Of a stretch of DNA of 64,000 nucleotides, positions 1 to 10,791 are shown one piece after another. Under the pieces are notes generated by a model that was not told the DNA's origin, did not search any database, and saw nothing but the letters and a program-made list of their open reading frames with translations. Origin of the DNA: Macrotrachela quadricornifera (lineage: Eukaryota > Rotifera > Eurotatoria > Philodinida > Philodinidae); the NCBI GenBank assembly GCA_022393335.1, contig JAJEKB010020218.1, forward strand, positions 436,909 through 500,908, in the 5' to 3' direction. The stretch's first letter is position 1. Every line of letters begins with the position of its first letter. Both the position numbers and the translations under genes were made by a program.

Positions 1-660
1 AGCAAATTACAGATCCTCTTTCAAGAAATGTCTTTAAGGAAAAAAAAGAATCTCAACAAACCTTCACATATGACGTCTAATAAATAGACAGATTTTAGCA
101 AATAAAAGTATGTCAGAGCAAATACCTCTGTACTCTGAACTAAGAATGCGTATGCTTAAGTCATCATAATTACTAAAGGAGAAAAGAAAACATTTTGATA
201 ATGACTAAATGATCTTAAATACGTAATTAAAAAAACGTTGTTTTTTTTTCGGAGGATCTATCATCTTTGCTAACGAGTGTCTGTTTCGAAAAGAAAATTT
301 TGTTTTTGACAAGCACAAAATTATAAAGTATCATTGACATGTTTATTTCTAGTTGTTTTAGCTTATTTACACAAAGACTTCGATTAAAAAAGTCAGTGGC
401 GTGATCATTCTGAATAGCATGAATAAACTACTGATATTATTTTTCAATCAACTTCCTAGTAAAGACTGATGCCTCGCGTGCATTAACTGTCAATCAAGGG
501 AGTTATTGAAAATAATAATTCAGTATATTCAACGCTCTAAATTTTATAGATATGTCATGCTTGAAATTATCTAGTTTAACTCAATGAGCAATCTATGTCA
601 GTTGAATTCTATTTTTAAAATTTGACGTCAAAGCTTTTTTTAACTCTTTAAACTGTTGTT
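1..660. other. Intergenic, no gene seen
   Basis: AT-rich sequence with many stops in all frames. I see no domain, terminal repeat or RNA gene here. It is the 3' flank of the minus-strand GPCR pseudogene that follows. Confidence 0.5.
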
Positions 661-674
661 GCTTGGATATTAAA

Positions 675-1553
675 TCACGAAGAGATTGCGCTCTTGAGAG
701 ATGATTTCAATAGATCAGTAAATTGAAATATGGTCATGATTACAAATAAAATCGATACATTCTCAAATACGATAGCAATGTGATACTGATATTTAGGTGG
801 TTGACTAAAAAATGACAGGAGTATAAATAACACATAAAGAACGCCCACGGTGATTAACATGGTTATGATTATAATGACACGTTCAATCATTTTCAATTCT
901 CTTTGTGCATGACGAAGAACATTCACTATTATTATTCACCGACTTATTTCTTTGACATATCGAATTAATTTCAGATAGATCAACATAATTATTGAGAAAG
1001 GTATTAAATAGACAAAAAATAAAGAGAATGATAAGCGAAGTGGAATCTGACAAATTTGATTGTCAATATTATAAATAATATCACTAGTGAATAGAAATGC
1101 AATTAAAACTACGAAACTAATTAACCATGTCAGAGAAATGATAAAAAATTCATATCAAAATGATTCTAAGAATATTCCAGTTGAATAAATAACAAGAATA
1201 TAACGATAGTAACCTTATAATAGAAAAGAATAGACGAATGTAGCACAAGATGCATAACCGTTATAAGCATCGAAAACATAAAGTATATATTGAAAATGAA
1301 TCTGTTGGAGATCATTTTGAAGAATAAAGATCGACATACCGAGTAGACTACAGTTAGAGACAATTGCAGTTACGCATGAACTAGCAACTAACATCATTGG
1401 AATTGCATGACATGTTACGTCGAGTATAATAATTAAAAGGAAAAAACAAGTAAATAAGATGGTAAAGATAAGGCAAGTAATCAAGATTATATCAAAAGGA
1501 ATCAACCAGAATTCGATTCTTATCGTCATCGTAGTTGAATTGTTCAAAAACAT
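675..1553 (-). pseudogene. Rhodopsin-like GPCR pseudogene
   Basis: One minus-strand reading frame runs from 1553 to 675 and encodes a seven-helix receptor of the bdelloid rhodopsin-like type. Successive hydrophobic segments match TM1 to TM7, with a short basic RELK-type cytoplasmic stretch before TM6. The frame is interrupted by three stops in the same phase: TAA at 1215-1217 before the segment following TM3, TGA at 1155-1157 before TM4, and TGA at 936-938 between TM5 and TM6. None sits at a convincing splice pair, so I read this as a decayed receptor and not a spliced gene. The frame itself is otherwise kept, so the decay is recent. Ligand unknown. The intact GPCR at 58.3-59.3 kb is a distant family member. 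Confidence 0.6.
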
Positions 1554-1559
1554 TTCTTC

Positions 1560-2218
1560 TGTGAGGAAATATAATTCAATTTATTATTTTAAAATCAAAA
1601 TGAACAAGAACAGAGACAGAAGAATACAAAATCAAAGTCATTTATTTATTTTTTCTATAGAATAGATCATGCACGACCTATCTAATGAATGAGAATGTTC
1701 CAAAAAACATTCATAGATAGCCGTTAGTATTTTGTGCTTCTCTCTGCTTTATCAACTAAGATAACACACTGAGTACAAGAGTAGATTGAAGTTTTATAAA
1801 CTCTGCTGAACATCGAACTAATGACTTCGTCCAACAAATATCTTCAATGCTGATTGTGAAGACGGAAAAAGAATCGAATGCAAATTGGATGACATTAGAA
1901 TATGATCGTTTGATAAATTTGACTTGTCTAGCGCCCTAGGTATCCCAAATCTCCACAAAATAATATGATAAAAAACACATTTTGTTAATTAAAGACAATC
2001 TCAATGTCAGAAGGACTTAAAGGAACTTCGTAGGATTATATGCAGTCTTGATCTACTAATTATTTATTCATTATCATTTATCATCTAATCTCTTTGTATG
2101 AATCGTGACAACAGAAGTGACATCATATGTAAATACGTCATAAAAACAACATTCAGCTATTCGTAATGATTTTTTTCTATATGAAATTAAAAAATAGGTA
2201 TATGAAAAAAAAAAGAAT
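1560..2218. other. Intergenic, no gene seen
   Basis: Spacer between the GPCR pseudogene and the 3' end of the P450 gene. An AATAAA-type signal on the minus strand near 2066 could serve P450 mRNA 3' end formation. Nothing else is recognisable. Confidence 0.35.
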
Positions 2219-3757
2219 TCAAGATCGTTTCATAACTTTTGCTTTTAGTCCATATTTTGGTCGCATAGTAATCTGAACATATGGAACAATTTTTTGACCG
2301 GGTTCAATTTCGAAATTACATTGTTGCACCAACATCGCTAACATAACTTTCGCTTCTAAAAGAGCAAAATTCTGACCAATACAATTTCGTGGTCCAGCTG
2401 CAAACGGTAAATAACAGAATGGATGAGCTAATTTTGGTTTCATTCCTGTTCCAGGATCACGCATCCAACGACTATAATCAAATTCAAGTGGTTTTGGCCA
2501 AAATTCTTCTCGTCGATGAAGAAGATATGTGTTAACAACAACTGTTGCTCCGACAGGAATACGTATTTGACGCTGACCTTCACTACCGATGAAATGTTCA
2601 CGAACACACGTTCGTGAGAAGAATGGTGCTGGAGGATATAATCGAAGTGATTCTTGTAAAACAGCTTCGCATACGACTAGTTGATTAATATGTTCAGATG
2701 TAGGTTCCATCCCATTCGGAAGTACTCGATCAACTTCTTCTCGACAAGCTTGTAACACTTGATCGTTAGTCATCAAAACATACATTGTCCATGTCATTAA
2801 ATTTCCTGTTGTTTCATGACCAGCAAGTACGAATGTTAACGCCTGATCTTTAATTTCTTGATCATTGAATGATTCACCTTGAGTATCAACAGATGAAAGA
2901 AGCAAATCGAGAAGATCGTCACCAGATGATAAACTCGTCGATCGTTGATGACGACGATCAGCAATAATTTGATCAACGAATTCCGACACTTCTCGAGAAC
3001 ACTTGTCTAAAATGTCTTTACGCCAAAAAGGTAAATTTGAAATAATAGGTAATAATCCAACCATATGCATCGTTCGATATTCAAGTGCGCTCAATAGTTG
3101 TGTAAACGCTCGAGTTAGAATCAGTTTTGCATTATTCGTATTTTGAACATCTTTACCAAACGCACTCGATGCAATAATTGATAATGTTAATGTATTTAGT
3201 TCTGTCTGTAAATCGATCGTTCGACCTTCAGTTGATGATGATACGAATTCATTGATAGCATTTCGAGTTTTGTCAATCATAACTGGAATCATCGATTGTA
3301 ATTTATTAAAATGAAAAGCTGGATTGAGCATTTTTCGTGCACGTTCATGTTCGTATCCTTCACTAACTAGCAGATTATGTACGCCAATCAATGGTTTAAA
3401 AAATCTATCACTATTTGGCGGTTTCTGATAATCTTGTGCATGTGATCGACCAAATACATCGGCTAACATGTCAGGTTCTATGCAAATTAAACGTACAGAT
3501 GGACCAAAACTGTGCAGATAAACATAACCATGTTTTTGAACGAGTTCCATTCGATAAGTCATTGTAGCATCGTTTGCAGATGCACGGTTTATATCACGTA
3601 ATTGACCAAGAAGTGGGACAAATGGCTCACCTGGTACACCTTGACTACGAAATATATCATAGAAACGTTTTTGTGGACGAATGAATTTCCAATAAATAAC
3701 GAAGAAAATGGAAGAAAATAAGGCAAGAATAATATATAAAAGAAGGAGGAAAGCCAT
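2219..3757 (-). CDS. Cytochrome P450 monooxygenase
   Basis: Intact single-exon P450, 512 residues from the ATG at 3757, the usual length for microsomal P450s. The open frame extends ten codons further to a TTG, but the ATG is the better start because it begins directly with a hydrophobic N-terminal anchor (about residues 1-22), which fits ER membrane insertion. All hallmarks are present: the I-helix AGHETT (about 312-317), the K-helix ESLR (369-372), an FDYSRW PERF-like segment (about 426-431), and the heme loop PFAAGPRNCIGQ whose cysteine (about 459) is the axial heme ligand. It should catalyse NADPH- and oxygen-dependent hydroxylation of lipophilic substrates. The AGHETT and PFAAGPRNCIG forms suggest the CYP3/CYP4-like clans, but I cannot place the family. 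A UGT lies 3.9 kb away on the other strand. No defect seen. Confidence 0.93.
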   Translation of the reverse strand: MAFLLLLYIILALFSSIFFVIYWKFIRPQKRFYDIFRSQGVPGEPFVPLLGQLRDINRASANDATMTYRMELVQKHGYVYLHSFGPSVRLICIEPDMLADVFGRSHAQDYQKPPNSDRFFKPLIGVHNLLVSEGYEHERARKMLNPAFHFNKLQSMIPVMIDKTRNAINEFVSSSTEGRTIDLQTELNTLTLSIIASSAFGKDVQNTNNAKLILTRAFTQLLSALEYRTMHMVGLLPIISNLPFWRKDILDKCSREVSEFVDQIIADRRHQRSTSLSSGDDLLDLLLSSVDTQGESFNDQEIKDQALTFVLAGHETTGNLMTWTMYVLMTNDQVLQACREEVDRVLPNGMEPTSEHINQLVVCEAVLQESLRLYPPAPFFSRTCVREHFIGSEGQRQIRIPVGATVVVNTYLLHRREEFWPKPLEFDYSRWMRDPGTGMKPKLAHPFCYLPFAAGPRNCIGQNFALLEAKVMLAMLVQQCNFEIEPGQKIVPYVQITMRPKYGLKAKVMKRS

Positions 3758-3759
3758 GT

Positions 3760-4043
3760 AAATAGATCTAAAAAAAATCAGGAGCAAAATATCCTTTTAT
3801 CAATACATGCATCATGACAAGGCAAAAATTTTTATTTTTTTTTCTTTGTCATCATGAAATAGCCAGACCTCAGAGCACATGTTTTGGTAAGAGAAAAAGA
3901 ACAGAGTTAAAACATGCTATTTATCGTTATCGTTGCCCTTGCCGGTACTCAAATACATAGATGACTCATTGTTGTTATGAGGTTCACCGATTAACAGATA
4001 AAAAAGCACCAATCAAAGTCACATAAAGAGTTCGCTAACTACG
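3760..4043. other. P450 5' flank
   Basis: Upstream region of the P450 gene. A TTTTTTTTAG acceptor-like stretch lies just 5' of the P450 ATG (near 3770), so a 5'UTR intron is possible. No clear TATA box seen. Confidence 0.3.
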
Positions 4044-4260
4044 CGACTATGGTACAAACGATATGTTGATGATACGTTCGTGATCGTAAATAAAGAAACT
4101 AATATAGATAACATAAAGGATATGTTGAATAGCTTTCATCCAGATATCCAATTCACTTGTGCAGAGAGAGGAAGAATATGATGAATTTCCGTTTCTTAGT
4201 GTACTTACACATCGTAGAGGTGATTTGTTTGAAACATTTGTGTGTAGAAATAAAAACATA
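4044..4260 (+). pseudogene. Penelope-like retroelement RT relic
   Basis: On the plus strand the sequence reads LTTRLWYKRYVDDTFVIV with the YVDD reverse transcriptase box at 4062-4073. It continues through a segment of the form LNSFHPDIQFT and, after a +1 frameshift near 4180, through DEFPFLSVLTHRRGDLFETF. That order (YVDD, NSFHPxIxFT, PFLxVL, LxTxVxRK) is typical of Penelope-like element reverse transcriptases, which include the bdelloid Athena elements. Only about 70 codons remain, with no upstream RT motifs and no GIY-YIG domain. The relic stops exactly where a TA-flanked inverted-repeat element begins at 4261. I do not see it resume on the far side. Confidence 0.6.
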
Positions 4261-5190
4261 CACTTGGTTGCAAAAAATATTTTAATAGGAGAGGTAATGC
4301 TATGATTTAAAATAAAATAAATAATGAATTTTATACTAAATAGTAAGGATTATTGAAACTTTTTAATATCGAACTTACGAAACTTTCAGAAATTCTATAC
4401 TTTTTTTGCCGTAGAAAAGTAGGGCATCAGTATTTTAAAGCTAGAGTAAAGTATTTTTGTTGAATATTTTTACATGGTTCGATAGAGCTCGTCAAGTTCT
4501 ACAAAACGATATATATAAAAAATTTTTCAAGTCATGTTTTTATGATAAAACTTTCAAAAAGCTATTTGAGAAATCTTAAAAAACATTTTAAAAAAATCAT
4601 ATTTTTTATGTGAAAGAAAAATAAATCGATTTTTCTTTCACATAAAAAGAGCTTTTTTTTCCATTATTTTTACTCCGTCAGGCATTTCAAAATGTAATCA
4701 TTCAATGCAGTTTTTGACGTTGCATCCAATGAGTATATTTTCGAACATTTGACATAATAATATTAATGGAAAACAGCCGAATTTATTTTAAAAAAGTCCA
4801 CTTCTTTTCTCTATAAAAATTATAAAAAATGCACGTTTTTTGGTATATTCTTTACAAAGAGTTCAATACATTTTAATCCAAGAATCCTGTTCAAAAATTT
4901 TTTACTATATACAGTTTTGTAGACCTTGACGAGCTCTGTCGAACCATGTAAAAATATTCAACAAAAATATTTTATTCTAGCTTTAAATTACTGGCACCTT
5001 ACTTTTTCACCGCAAAAACGTATAAAGTTTCGTAAGTTCGATATTAAAAGGTCCTCATAATCCTTACTATTTGATATTAATATATCCCATTTTTGACAGG
5101 CTTTCATTTGATATAAAATTCATTATTTATTGTATTTAAAATTATAGCGTTTCCTCCTCCCCCTACCAAAAAATTTTTGTCAACCTAGTG
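4261..5190. mobile_element. TIR foldback element, TA target duplication
   Basis: 930 bp element with ends CACTTGGTTG and CAACCTAGTG in inverted orientation, flanked by TA on both sides (4259-4260 and 5191-5192). The arms are about 250 bp long (roughly 4261-4520 and 4905-5190) and share many blocks, for example GTTCGATAGAGCTCGTCAAG against CTTGACGAGCTCTGTCGAAC. A small palindrome (GAAAGAAAAATAAATCGATT with its partner) sits near the centre at 4610-4640. There is no coding capacity. Terminal sequence and TA duplication indicate a non-autonomous Tc1/mariner-type element. A homologous copy of nearly equal length lies at 43053-43982. Confidence 0.7.
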
Positions 5191-5192
5191 TA

Positions 5193-5888
5193 TGTAATTG
5201 ACGTAAACGATTTCATAATTTATCAGCAAGTAGATGTACTTCACGTAATACGTCTTATATCAACATTATGTAAATGTATTCAATAACGTTTAGCATTAGA
5301 TGTTCAAAAATGTTGATTTGTTTCAAGATAAAATCATGTCTTTATTCAATAATTATTTAATTAATTTACTTTATAAACATTTAAAAAAGTATAACAATTA
5401 CAAAATGTTCCAGTAACAAAATGAAATTAACTTCTTAAAAAATAAATATATTAAATTAAATTAAAATCTATATATATATAAAGATGAATTTTTATTTGTC
5501 CGTTTGTTCCTCATGTATTTGGACACAATACGAGCAAATACAATGAAATTTTGCATAGAATGCCCTTTTGACTAGATGAAGGTCATAGAGTAGTTTTCGA
5601 CTCAAAATATTCATCTTAAGGAGGTGTTTGCTCCCTCCTATTGTTGGATTTACTACTGTAAAGGCCTTCTTCGAAGAATTTGTGCGTATTATTATTTTCT
5701 CAATAATTCAAAAACGAAAGTATATAAAAACCTGTGCTTTTTGCTATTGATCACGCGACATTTTAGGATAATCGAAAGAAAACGAATAGAATGTATAGAA
5801 TGAAGTGCCACTGTATGATTGAAAATATTCATCAAATAAAGAAAGTAAAAAATGAAATAAAATTCCATTACTCATAACTCATAATCAA
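5193..5888. other. Intergenic with a possible Helitron 5' end
   Basis: AT-rich spacer. From 5468 it reads TCTATATATATATAAAGATG followed by GAATTTTTATTTGTCCG, which resembles the TC-starting 5' terminus of many animal Helitrons and is preceded by A. No matching 3' hairpin and CTAG end was found before the next element at 5891, so this would be a truncated copy at best. Confidence 0.3.
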
Positions 5889-5890
5889 TA

Positions 5891-6873
5891 CAGGGTGTTT
5901 CATAAGTTTTGACCGGCAACAAAATTCGATCTTATGGACACACTAAATAATGTGTAACCATTATGTTTATATATTAGTTTGTAGTACTCGTGACGACCTT
6001 TCAAATGATATATAATTGAATAACATCTTGCCTTATAATAATAAAAATATAAACATAATAAAGGAAAGATAAATTTTTTGAAATCAACCAACATAAGACA
6101 GGATGTATAAAAATATCTGCAACATTATTTTATTTTGCACATATCTCGGTGCAGGTAAACGATAAAATCTTGAATGTTTTTTTAAAAGATGCGTCGTGAA
6201 AGATTCTAGAAAATGTGTCTGATTAGATAACCACTGACTTGTTTCAATGGCCTACTTCATACTCAAAATGAAGAACCTACATGATGGTGCTACTTCTGAT
6301 CGTACTGAGTTTAATAAGAATTATTTCAAATACTTTTTTGTTGTGCAATTGAGGTCTGTTTGCACAGTTTTTGTAGAGCTTTTCATCACGCATCTTTAAA
6401 AAAAAATTCAGGATTCTATCTTTTTCTCAAGCTGAGATATATGCAAAACTAAAAACTGTTCAAAATAATTTTTATTAAATTCAATACGATGGGAAATAGC
6501 CCTATCATATGAGGTGATCATTTTGAGTATGAAGTAGGTCATCGAAACAAGTTAGTAAGTATCTAATCAGACACGTTTTGTAAAATTTTTCACAATGCAT
6601 CTTTTACAATAACATTCGAGCTTTTATCACTTACCTATGCCGAGATATGTGCGAAATACACCCTGCATGATGTTGGTCGATTTTGAAAAATTCTTCATTA
6701 CATTATTATGTTTATATTTTTATTATTATAAGGCACGATGTTATTCAATTATATATCATTTGAAAGGCCGTCACGAGTACTACAAACTGATATATAAACA
6801 TAATGGTTACACATTATTTAGTGTGTCCATAAGATCGAATTTTGTCGCGGGTCAAAACTTATGAAACACCCTG
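5891..6873. mobile_element. TIR element (CAGGGTGTTTCATAAG ends)
   Basis: 983 bp element with inverted ends CAGGGTGTTTCATAAGTTTT and AAAACTTATGAAACACCCTG, flanked by TA (5889-5890 and 6874-6875). The arms (about 5891-6180 and 6590-6873) are almost mirror copies, so the short open frames on the two strands inside them are near-identical and are not genes. The centre holds three degenerate copies of the GATGCRGCGTGAAAAG module (near 6187, 6385 and 6595, the last two inverted). Non-autonomous Tc1/mariner-like by TA duplication. Confidence 0.75.
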
Positions 6874-6875
6874 TA

Positions 6876-7560
6876 GAGATGATTTTTAACGACATTCTCC
6901 CACTACCGTCGCGAGTGATCGACAGTGAAACTGAGCTAGCATTTCACCAGCTCAACTAAGTGCCCTAAAAATTTGAATTTCGAAATTTTTGATGATGCTG
7001 AGCAAAATGAGAATATTAAATCAAAAACATTTTTTTTGACGAATGCTTTAATATTGGCATAGTACTCAAGAGTAAAGATTTCAAAGAAACTTTTAAAAAA
7101 TTGTGTCGAGAGGATCGAACGTGGTATAAATAATAATGTCAACTATCTTCAACATTTGATAAAACAAAATTAAAACATTTCTGTATCTTTATATTTTTAT
7201 ATAATGTTGAATGAATTTTTAATCAAATCTGCTACAGATGTCTATGTGAAATAGGTCTAGATAAGCACAAGAATGGCAAATACTCAAGAAATACTTCAGT
7301 TCCATTAAATTCTGCTAAAATCATCGTTTCATGTATATGCGTAATGGTGACACTCCATACTTTTTCGAAGTTGTAATCCACTTCACTCATCACCTATGTT
7401 GATCTATTTCTGTTTTCATCTCATAACGGTGTATGCTCACTGAATAATTTCTTTCTTGTTCTTTTGAAAACGAAAGCCATGTGCACGCAATCTGCAAAAC
7501 AATAACCTGTTCTTTATCGTGCTTTACATATGTGTAGCTGATTCGTACGACTCGTCCGCA
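6876..7560. other. UGT 5' flank with dispersed repeat fragment
   Basis: Non-coding. The stretch 6947-7022 (CTCAACTAAGTGCCCTAAAA, then GATGATGCTGAGCAAAATGA) belongs to a repeat family that recurs at about 27476-27549 and, inverted, at 31207-31300. The rest is the upstream region of the UGT gene. Confidence 0.4.
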
Positions 7561-7564
7561 TCTC

Positions 7565-7572
7565 TATATAAA
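7565..7572 (+). promoter_or_regulatory. TATA box of the UGT gene
   Basis: TATATAAA lies 90 bases upstream of the UGT start codon, in a short non-AT-homopolymer context. At usual spacing transcription would start near 7595-7600, giving a 5' leader of about 65 bases. Confidence 0.5.
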
Positions 7573-7661
7573 CAGTGGATGAAATAACAAACATCAATAA
7601 AAAGAATTCGTTCTTTATCTTCGCTTTTTAGTTAAGTAAAACTATTGCTTATCTTTCTAAC

Positions 7662-9332
7662 ATGTTATTTCAAACTGTTATTGCAAAATCGAATTATATG
7701 ATATTGATTTTAGTTTTGGCGTTCATTCCTCAATCATTTTGTTTAAATGCTTTGTTTGTTAGTTTCAGTGGTGCAGGTCACGTAACACCCATGTTCGAAT
7801 TAGCTAAAGCAATGAAAAATCATAATATCACATTTCTTACCATGCCATCGGCCCAAGCTTATATTGATTTGAAGTCTTATTCTTCTCCTTCATTTCACGT
7901 TATATATACTAATGATTCTCCTAATGCTTTTGTTGACGAAAAAAATCGTCAAGAACAATCGATGATGATTCTGGCTAATTCTTCACTGTTTGACGCAGCG
8001 TCCTATGCGATACCAATGCTAGGTAATATGGCCATAACGTTGTTGAACAAAACAATCCATATTTTAACATATGAACGCTTCGATGTAATTGTAACTGGTG
8101 GAATGGTCTTCGGAATGCCTCTCTTATGTGAGACAATTCAGACATCCTGTATCATTCAGAGTCCATTATCTTTGCCCAATATGTTCGATTTTAATTTACC
8201 AAATCCATTTTCATTATTAACGTCAAAAGAATTAACTCAACTTAAGTATCGCATCTACAATGTTGCATTTACTATGCACGTCACAGTGAGACTACTATCG
8301 AAAATAGCATCACCATTATATACCTTGTTTCACTCGTTGCCACAAATACCAGGACCATTTTATGACACTTTTTCGTTGAAAAATCTTCTATCATCAAAAT
8401 CAAAATCTTTATATCTATATAGTACGCCATATACATTCTTTACTCCATCATATTCACATCATTATAAAAAATATCTAGGTGCATTTGTAGATGAAACATC
8501 TATTGACGATGTTAATAATGATCTTACGACATGGATCAAGTCAAAGCCAGTCAATTCTATTGTTTACGGAGCTTTTGGTAGTACTTCCATAATCCTATAC
8601 GATAGAATGTATAATTTAATCTATGGTTTGGCTATGTTTTTGCTGCAAACAGATGATAGTTTTCTAGTATTAGCATTTCGCAGTTCAAATTATGATACAT
8701 TTCAAACGGTATTGAAAGATTTAGATAACGATGAAGCTCGAGAAATCTTGAAAAATGAAAAACGAGTGAGAATCGAAAATGGTTTTGTACAACAGAAATG
8801 GATTTTACAACAGAACTCAGTGAAAGTATTTTTAAGTCATTGTGGAATGGGTTCAGCTTTAGAAGCACTATACTTTAGCAAATCTATATTATGTATGCCA
8901 TTCAATATGGAACAATTTTCTAATGCCATTACAATGGAGAATCTGGGTGTTGGTCAATCATTATTTGTACCACCTTCTCTGTTTCGATCGTTGATAAATC
9001 CTTATGATTTTGTTAAATATACTTTCACGACTATGAATGTAACCAGTAAAATATTGGCACTGTGGACAAATGAAACATATGAAAAAGCAGCCAGACTTAT
9101 GTCATTGGAAATAAAACATGCGGGTGGTTTGAAGCAAGCAGTAAAAGATATTGAATTTTTTGTCAATCTCAATGGTGATTTAGATCGTTTTGCACCATTT
9201 CAAAGTACCTTACCATTTTATCAACGATATATGCTTGATTTACTGTTCATATTCATTATTTTACCTGGAATAATCACAACATACATCATATTAAAATGTT
9301 GCAAACGACGACGAAAAATGAAAATAGATTGA
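7662..9332 (+). CDS. UDP-glycosyltransferase (GT1/UGT family)
   Basis: Intact single-exon UGT of 556 residues, in the normal 510-560 range. A signal peptide covers about residues 1-28 (a second start at Met13 would also give one). The N-terminal acceptor domain begins with FVSFSGAGHVTP (32-43), where His40 matches the catalytic histidine region. The C-terminal donor-binding domain carries VYGAFGS (301-307) and the UGT signature region 374-420, including WILQQ, FLSHCGMGSALEALY and PFNMEQFSNA. A membrane helix at about 524-544 and the basic tail KCCKRRRKMK place it as a type I ER membrane protein with a lumenal active site. It should transfer sugar from a UDP-sugar to small lipophilic acceptors. 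The canonical final Asp-Gln of the signature is replaced by EQ, which is common in divergent invertebrate UGTs. Donor and acceptor are not predictable. Confidence 0.92.
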   Translation: MLFQTVIAKSNYMILILVLAFIPQSFCLNALFVSFSGAGHVTPMFELAKAMKNHNITFLTMPSAQAYIDLKSYSSPSFHVIYTNDSPNAFVDEKNRQEQSMMILANSSLFDAASYAIPMLGNMAITLLNKTIHILTYERFDVIVTGGMVFGMPLLCETIQTSCIIQSPLSLPNMFDFNLPNPFSLLTSKELTQLKYRIYNVAFTMHVTVRLLSKIASPLYTLFHSLPQIPGPFYDTFSLKNLLSSKSKSLYLYSTPYTFFTPSYSHHYKKYLGAFVDETSIDDVNNDLTTWIKSKPVNSIVYGAFGSTSIILYDRMYNLIYGLAMFLLQTDDSFLVLAFRSSNYDTFQTVLKDLDNDEAREILKNEKRVRIENGFVQQKWILQQNSVKVFLSHCGMGSALEALYFSKSILCMPFNMEQFSNAITMENLGVGQSLFVPPSLFRSLINPYDFVKYTFTTMNVTSKILALWTNETYEKAARLMSLEIKHAGGLKQAVKDIEFFVNLNGDLDRFAPFQSTLPFYQRYMLDLLFIFIILPGIITTYIILKCCKRRRKMKID

Positions 9333-9664
9333 TGAGCACAGTGTGCTCTTCATCTGTTCCAGTATTGGTGTGTCTTTTTCGTAATTAATTATAAACTATC
9401 TTTTTCAAATATGTACATGAAACTGCACTATATTTATATACGATAATCAGTATAGATTTTAGTGACAGTTTTGTTAGATACTGCAAAGAAGGACTATAGT
9501 GAATTTTGATTTTTATACTGTTTTTCTACTTGTGTTGATTTTCAACTGTCCCTCATGACTTCTACTAATTCTCAATGTTATGAAGTCCTAACGATTATAG
9601 TGCATGTTCTTAACGAGGACTTGTGTACCATACCTAACACGAACTTTTATGACTAATTAGAAAA
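9333..9664. other. UGT 3' flank
   Basis: Non-coding spacer after the UGT stop codon. No clear AATAAA signal and no other feature. Confidence 0.35.
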
Positions 9665-9666
9665 TA

Positions 9667-10411
9667 GTGGATGTCTCATAATAAATGACCGGTTTTTTTA
9701 TCTCTTTTTTTAATCATCTATGATATTTATTTTAAAACAAAAATGTACCTGAAGATGCAGCTCAAAAAGATCTACAATTTATACAAGATAGCTTTTCTTA
9801 CATTGATAAAATTTTAAACGATTAGATTTTGGCGCTGCGAAAAGGTCTTTCTTCAATAGACGACCACTGCGTTTTTTTTCTTATTTATCAACAGATGTAT
9901 TTTATTAAATAGAAAAAAATACATTAGAAGATGCAGCTTGATTAGCTCTACAATTTACAGAAGATCACTTTTTTTATAGTTGCACTTTTTATTTTCAAAA
10001 CCAGCTGATCTATCAAATTTCGAGTATGCGAAAACGATATTTGTTTCTGTACCAGATACATTCATTTTTTCTTATTTCATCTTTTTATTACCTAATATCT
10101 TTTATTTAAAAAAAAACAAATTATACCACTAAATGTAGTGAGAAAAATTCTACAAATTACGCACGACAACTTATTGTAATTGTTTTCAAAAACGCGCAAA
10201 TTCTCTGTCATCGATTTGTACATAGTTGAAACTTGATCACGCTAACTTTTGTCGATTTTGAAAGCATAATATGCAACAGTAAAAAAAGTTATTCTGTATA
10301 AATTGTAGAACTTTTCACGCCGCATCTTCTGGTATATTTTCGTTTGACAATAAATGTAATATATGATAAAAAAAAGTTATAAAAACCGACCATATATTAT
10401 GAGACACCCGT
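9667..10411. mobile_element. TIR element with internal GATGCAGC repeats
   Basis: 745 bp element with inverted ends GTGGATGTCTCATAAT and ATTATGAGACACCCGT, flanked by TA at 9665-9666 and 10412-10413. Inside are four copies of one module: GAAGATGCAGCTCAAAAAGA near 9751, GAAGATGCAGCTTGATTAGC near 9927, a weaker copy near 10132, and an inverted copy near 10300-10336. Each is followed by TCTACAATTTA-type sequence. No coding capacity. The same module occurs in the elements at 5891 and 46254, although the termini differ. Confidence 0.65.
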
Positions 10412-10413
10412 TA

Positions 10414-10790
10414 TATTTCATTTGTGGTTTTATAATACTTGTGATAGATTTTCTACAACATTTACAAATGCTGTGCATTATATACAGATGATCTCTTATG
10501 AAACGCGCTCGATAATAATAAATTGGAAAGATCTAGCGTAACATTTTTCAAAAACGTATCTATTTTTTTTCTTTATTTAATTTGTGTTTAGTTGTTGAAA
10601 AAAACTTTGAAATATAAAAAGAAATAAAATCTTTCTTCTTTATTAAAAATTAAATGCAATAAATATTAGTATTGGCTTGTTACATTTCAACACTTTTAGC
10701 TAAAAATATGTTAATGTGTTCTTGACTTGATATTAGTGTGTAATTGATCTATAAATTTTATTTATTTACTGGATGTAATCACCTATATTG
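10414..10790. other. Intergenic, no gene seen
   Basis: AT-rich 3' flank of the minus-strand small membrane protein gene. Nothing recognisable. Confidence 0.35.
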
Positions 10791-10791
10791 T

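Noticed and set aside
3758..3787. Ten-codon upstream extension of the P450
   Set aside because: It starts at TTG, and an acceptor-like TTTTTTTTAG lies within it. The internal ATG gives a normal membrane anchor.
5900..6864. Two nearly identical 64-75 codon frames on opposite strands
   Set aside because: They are the mirrored arms of the TIR element at 5891-6873, not genes.
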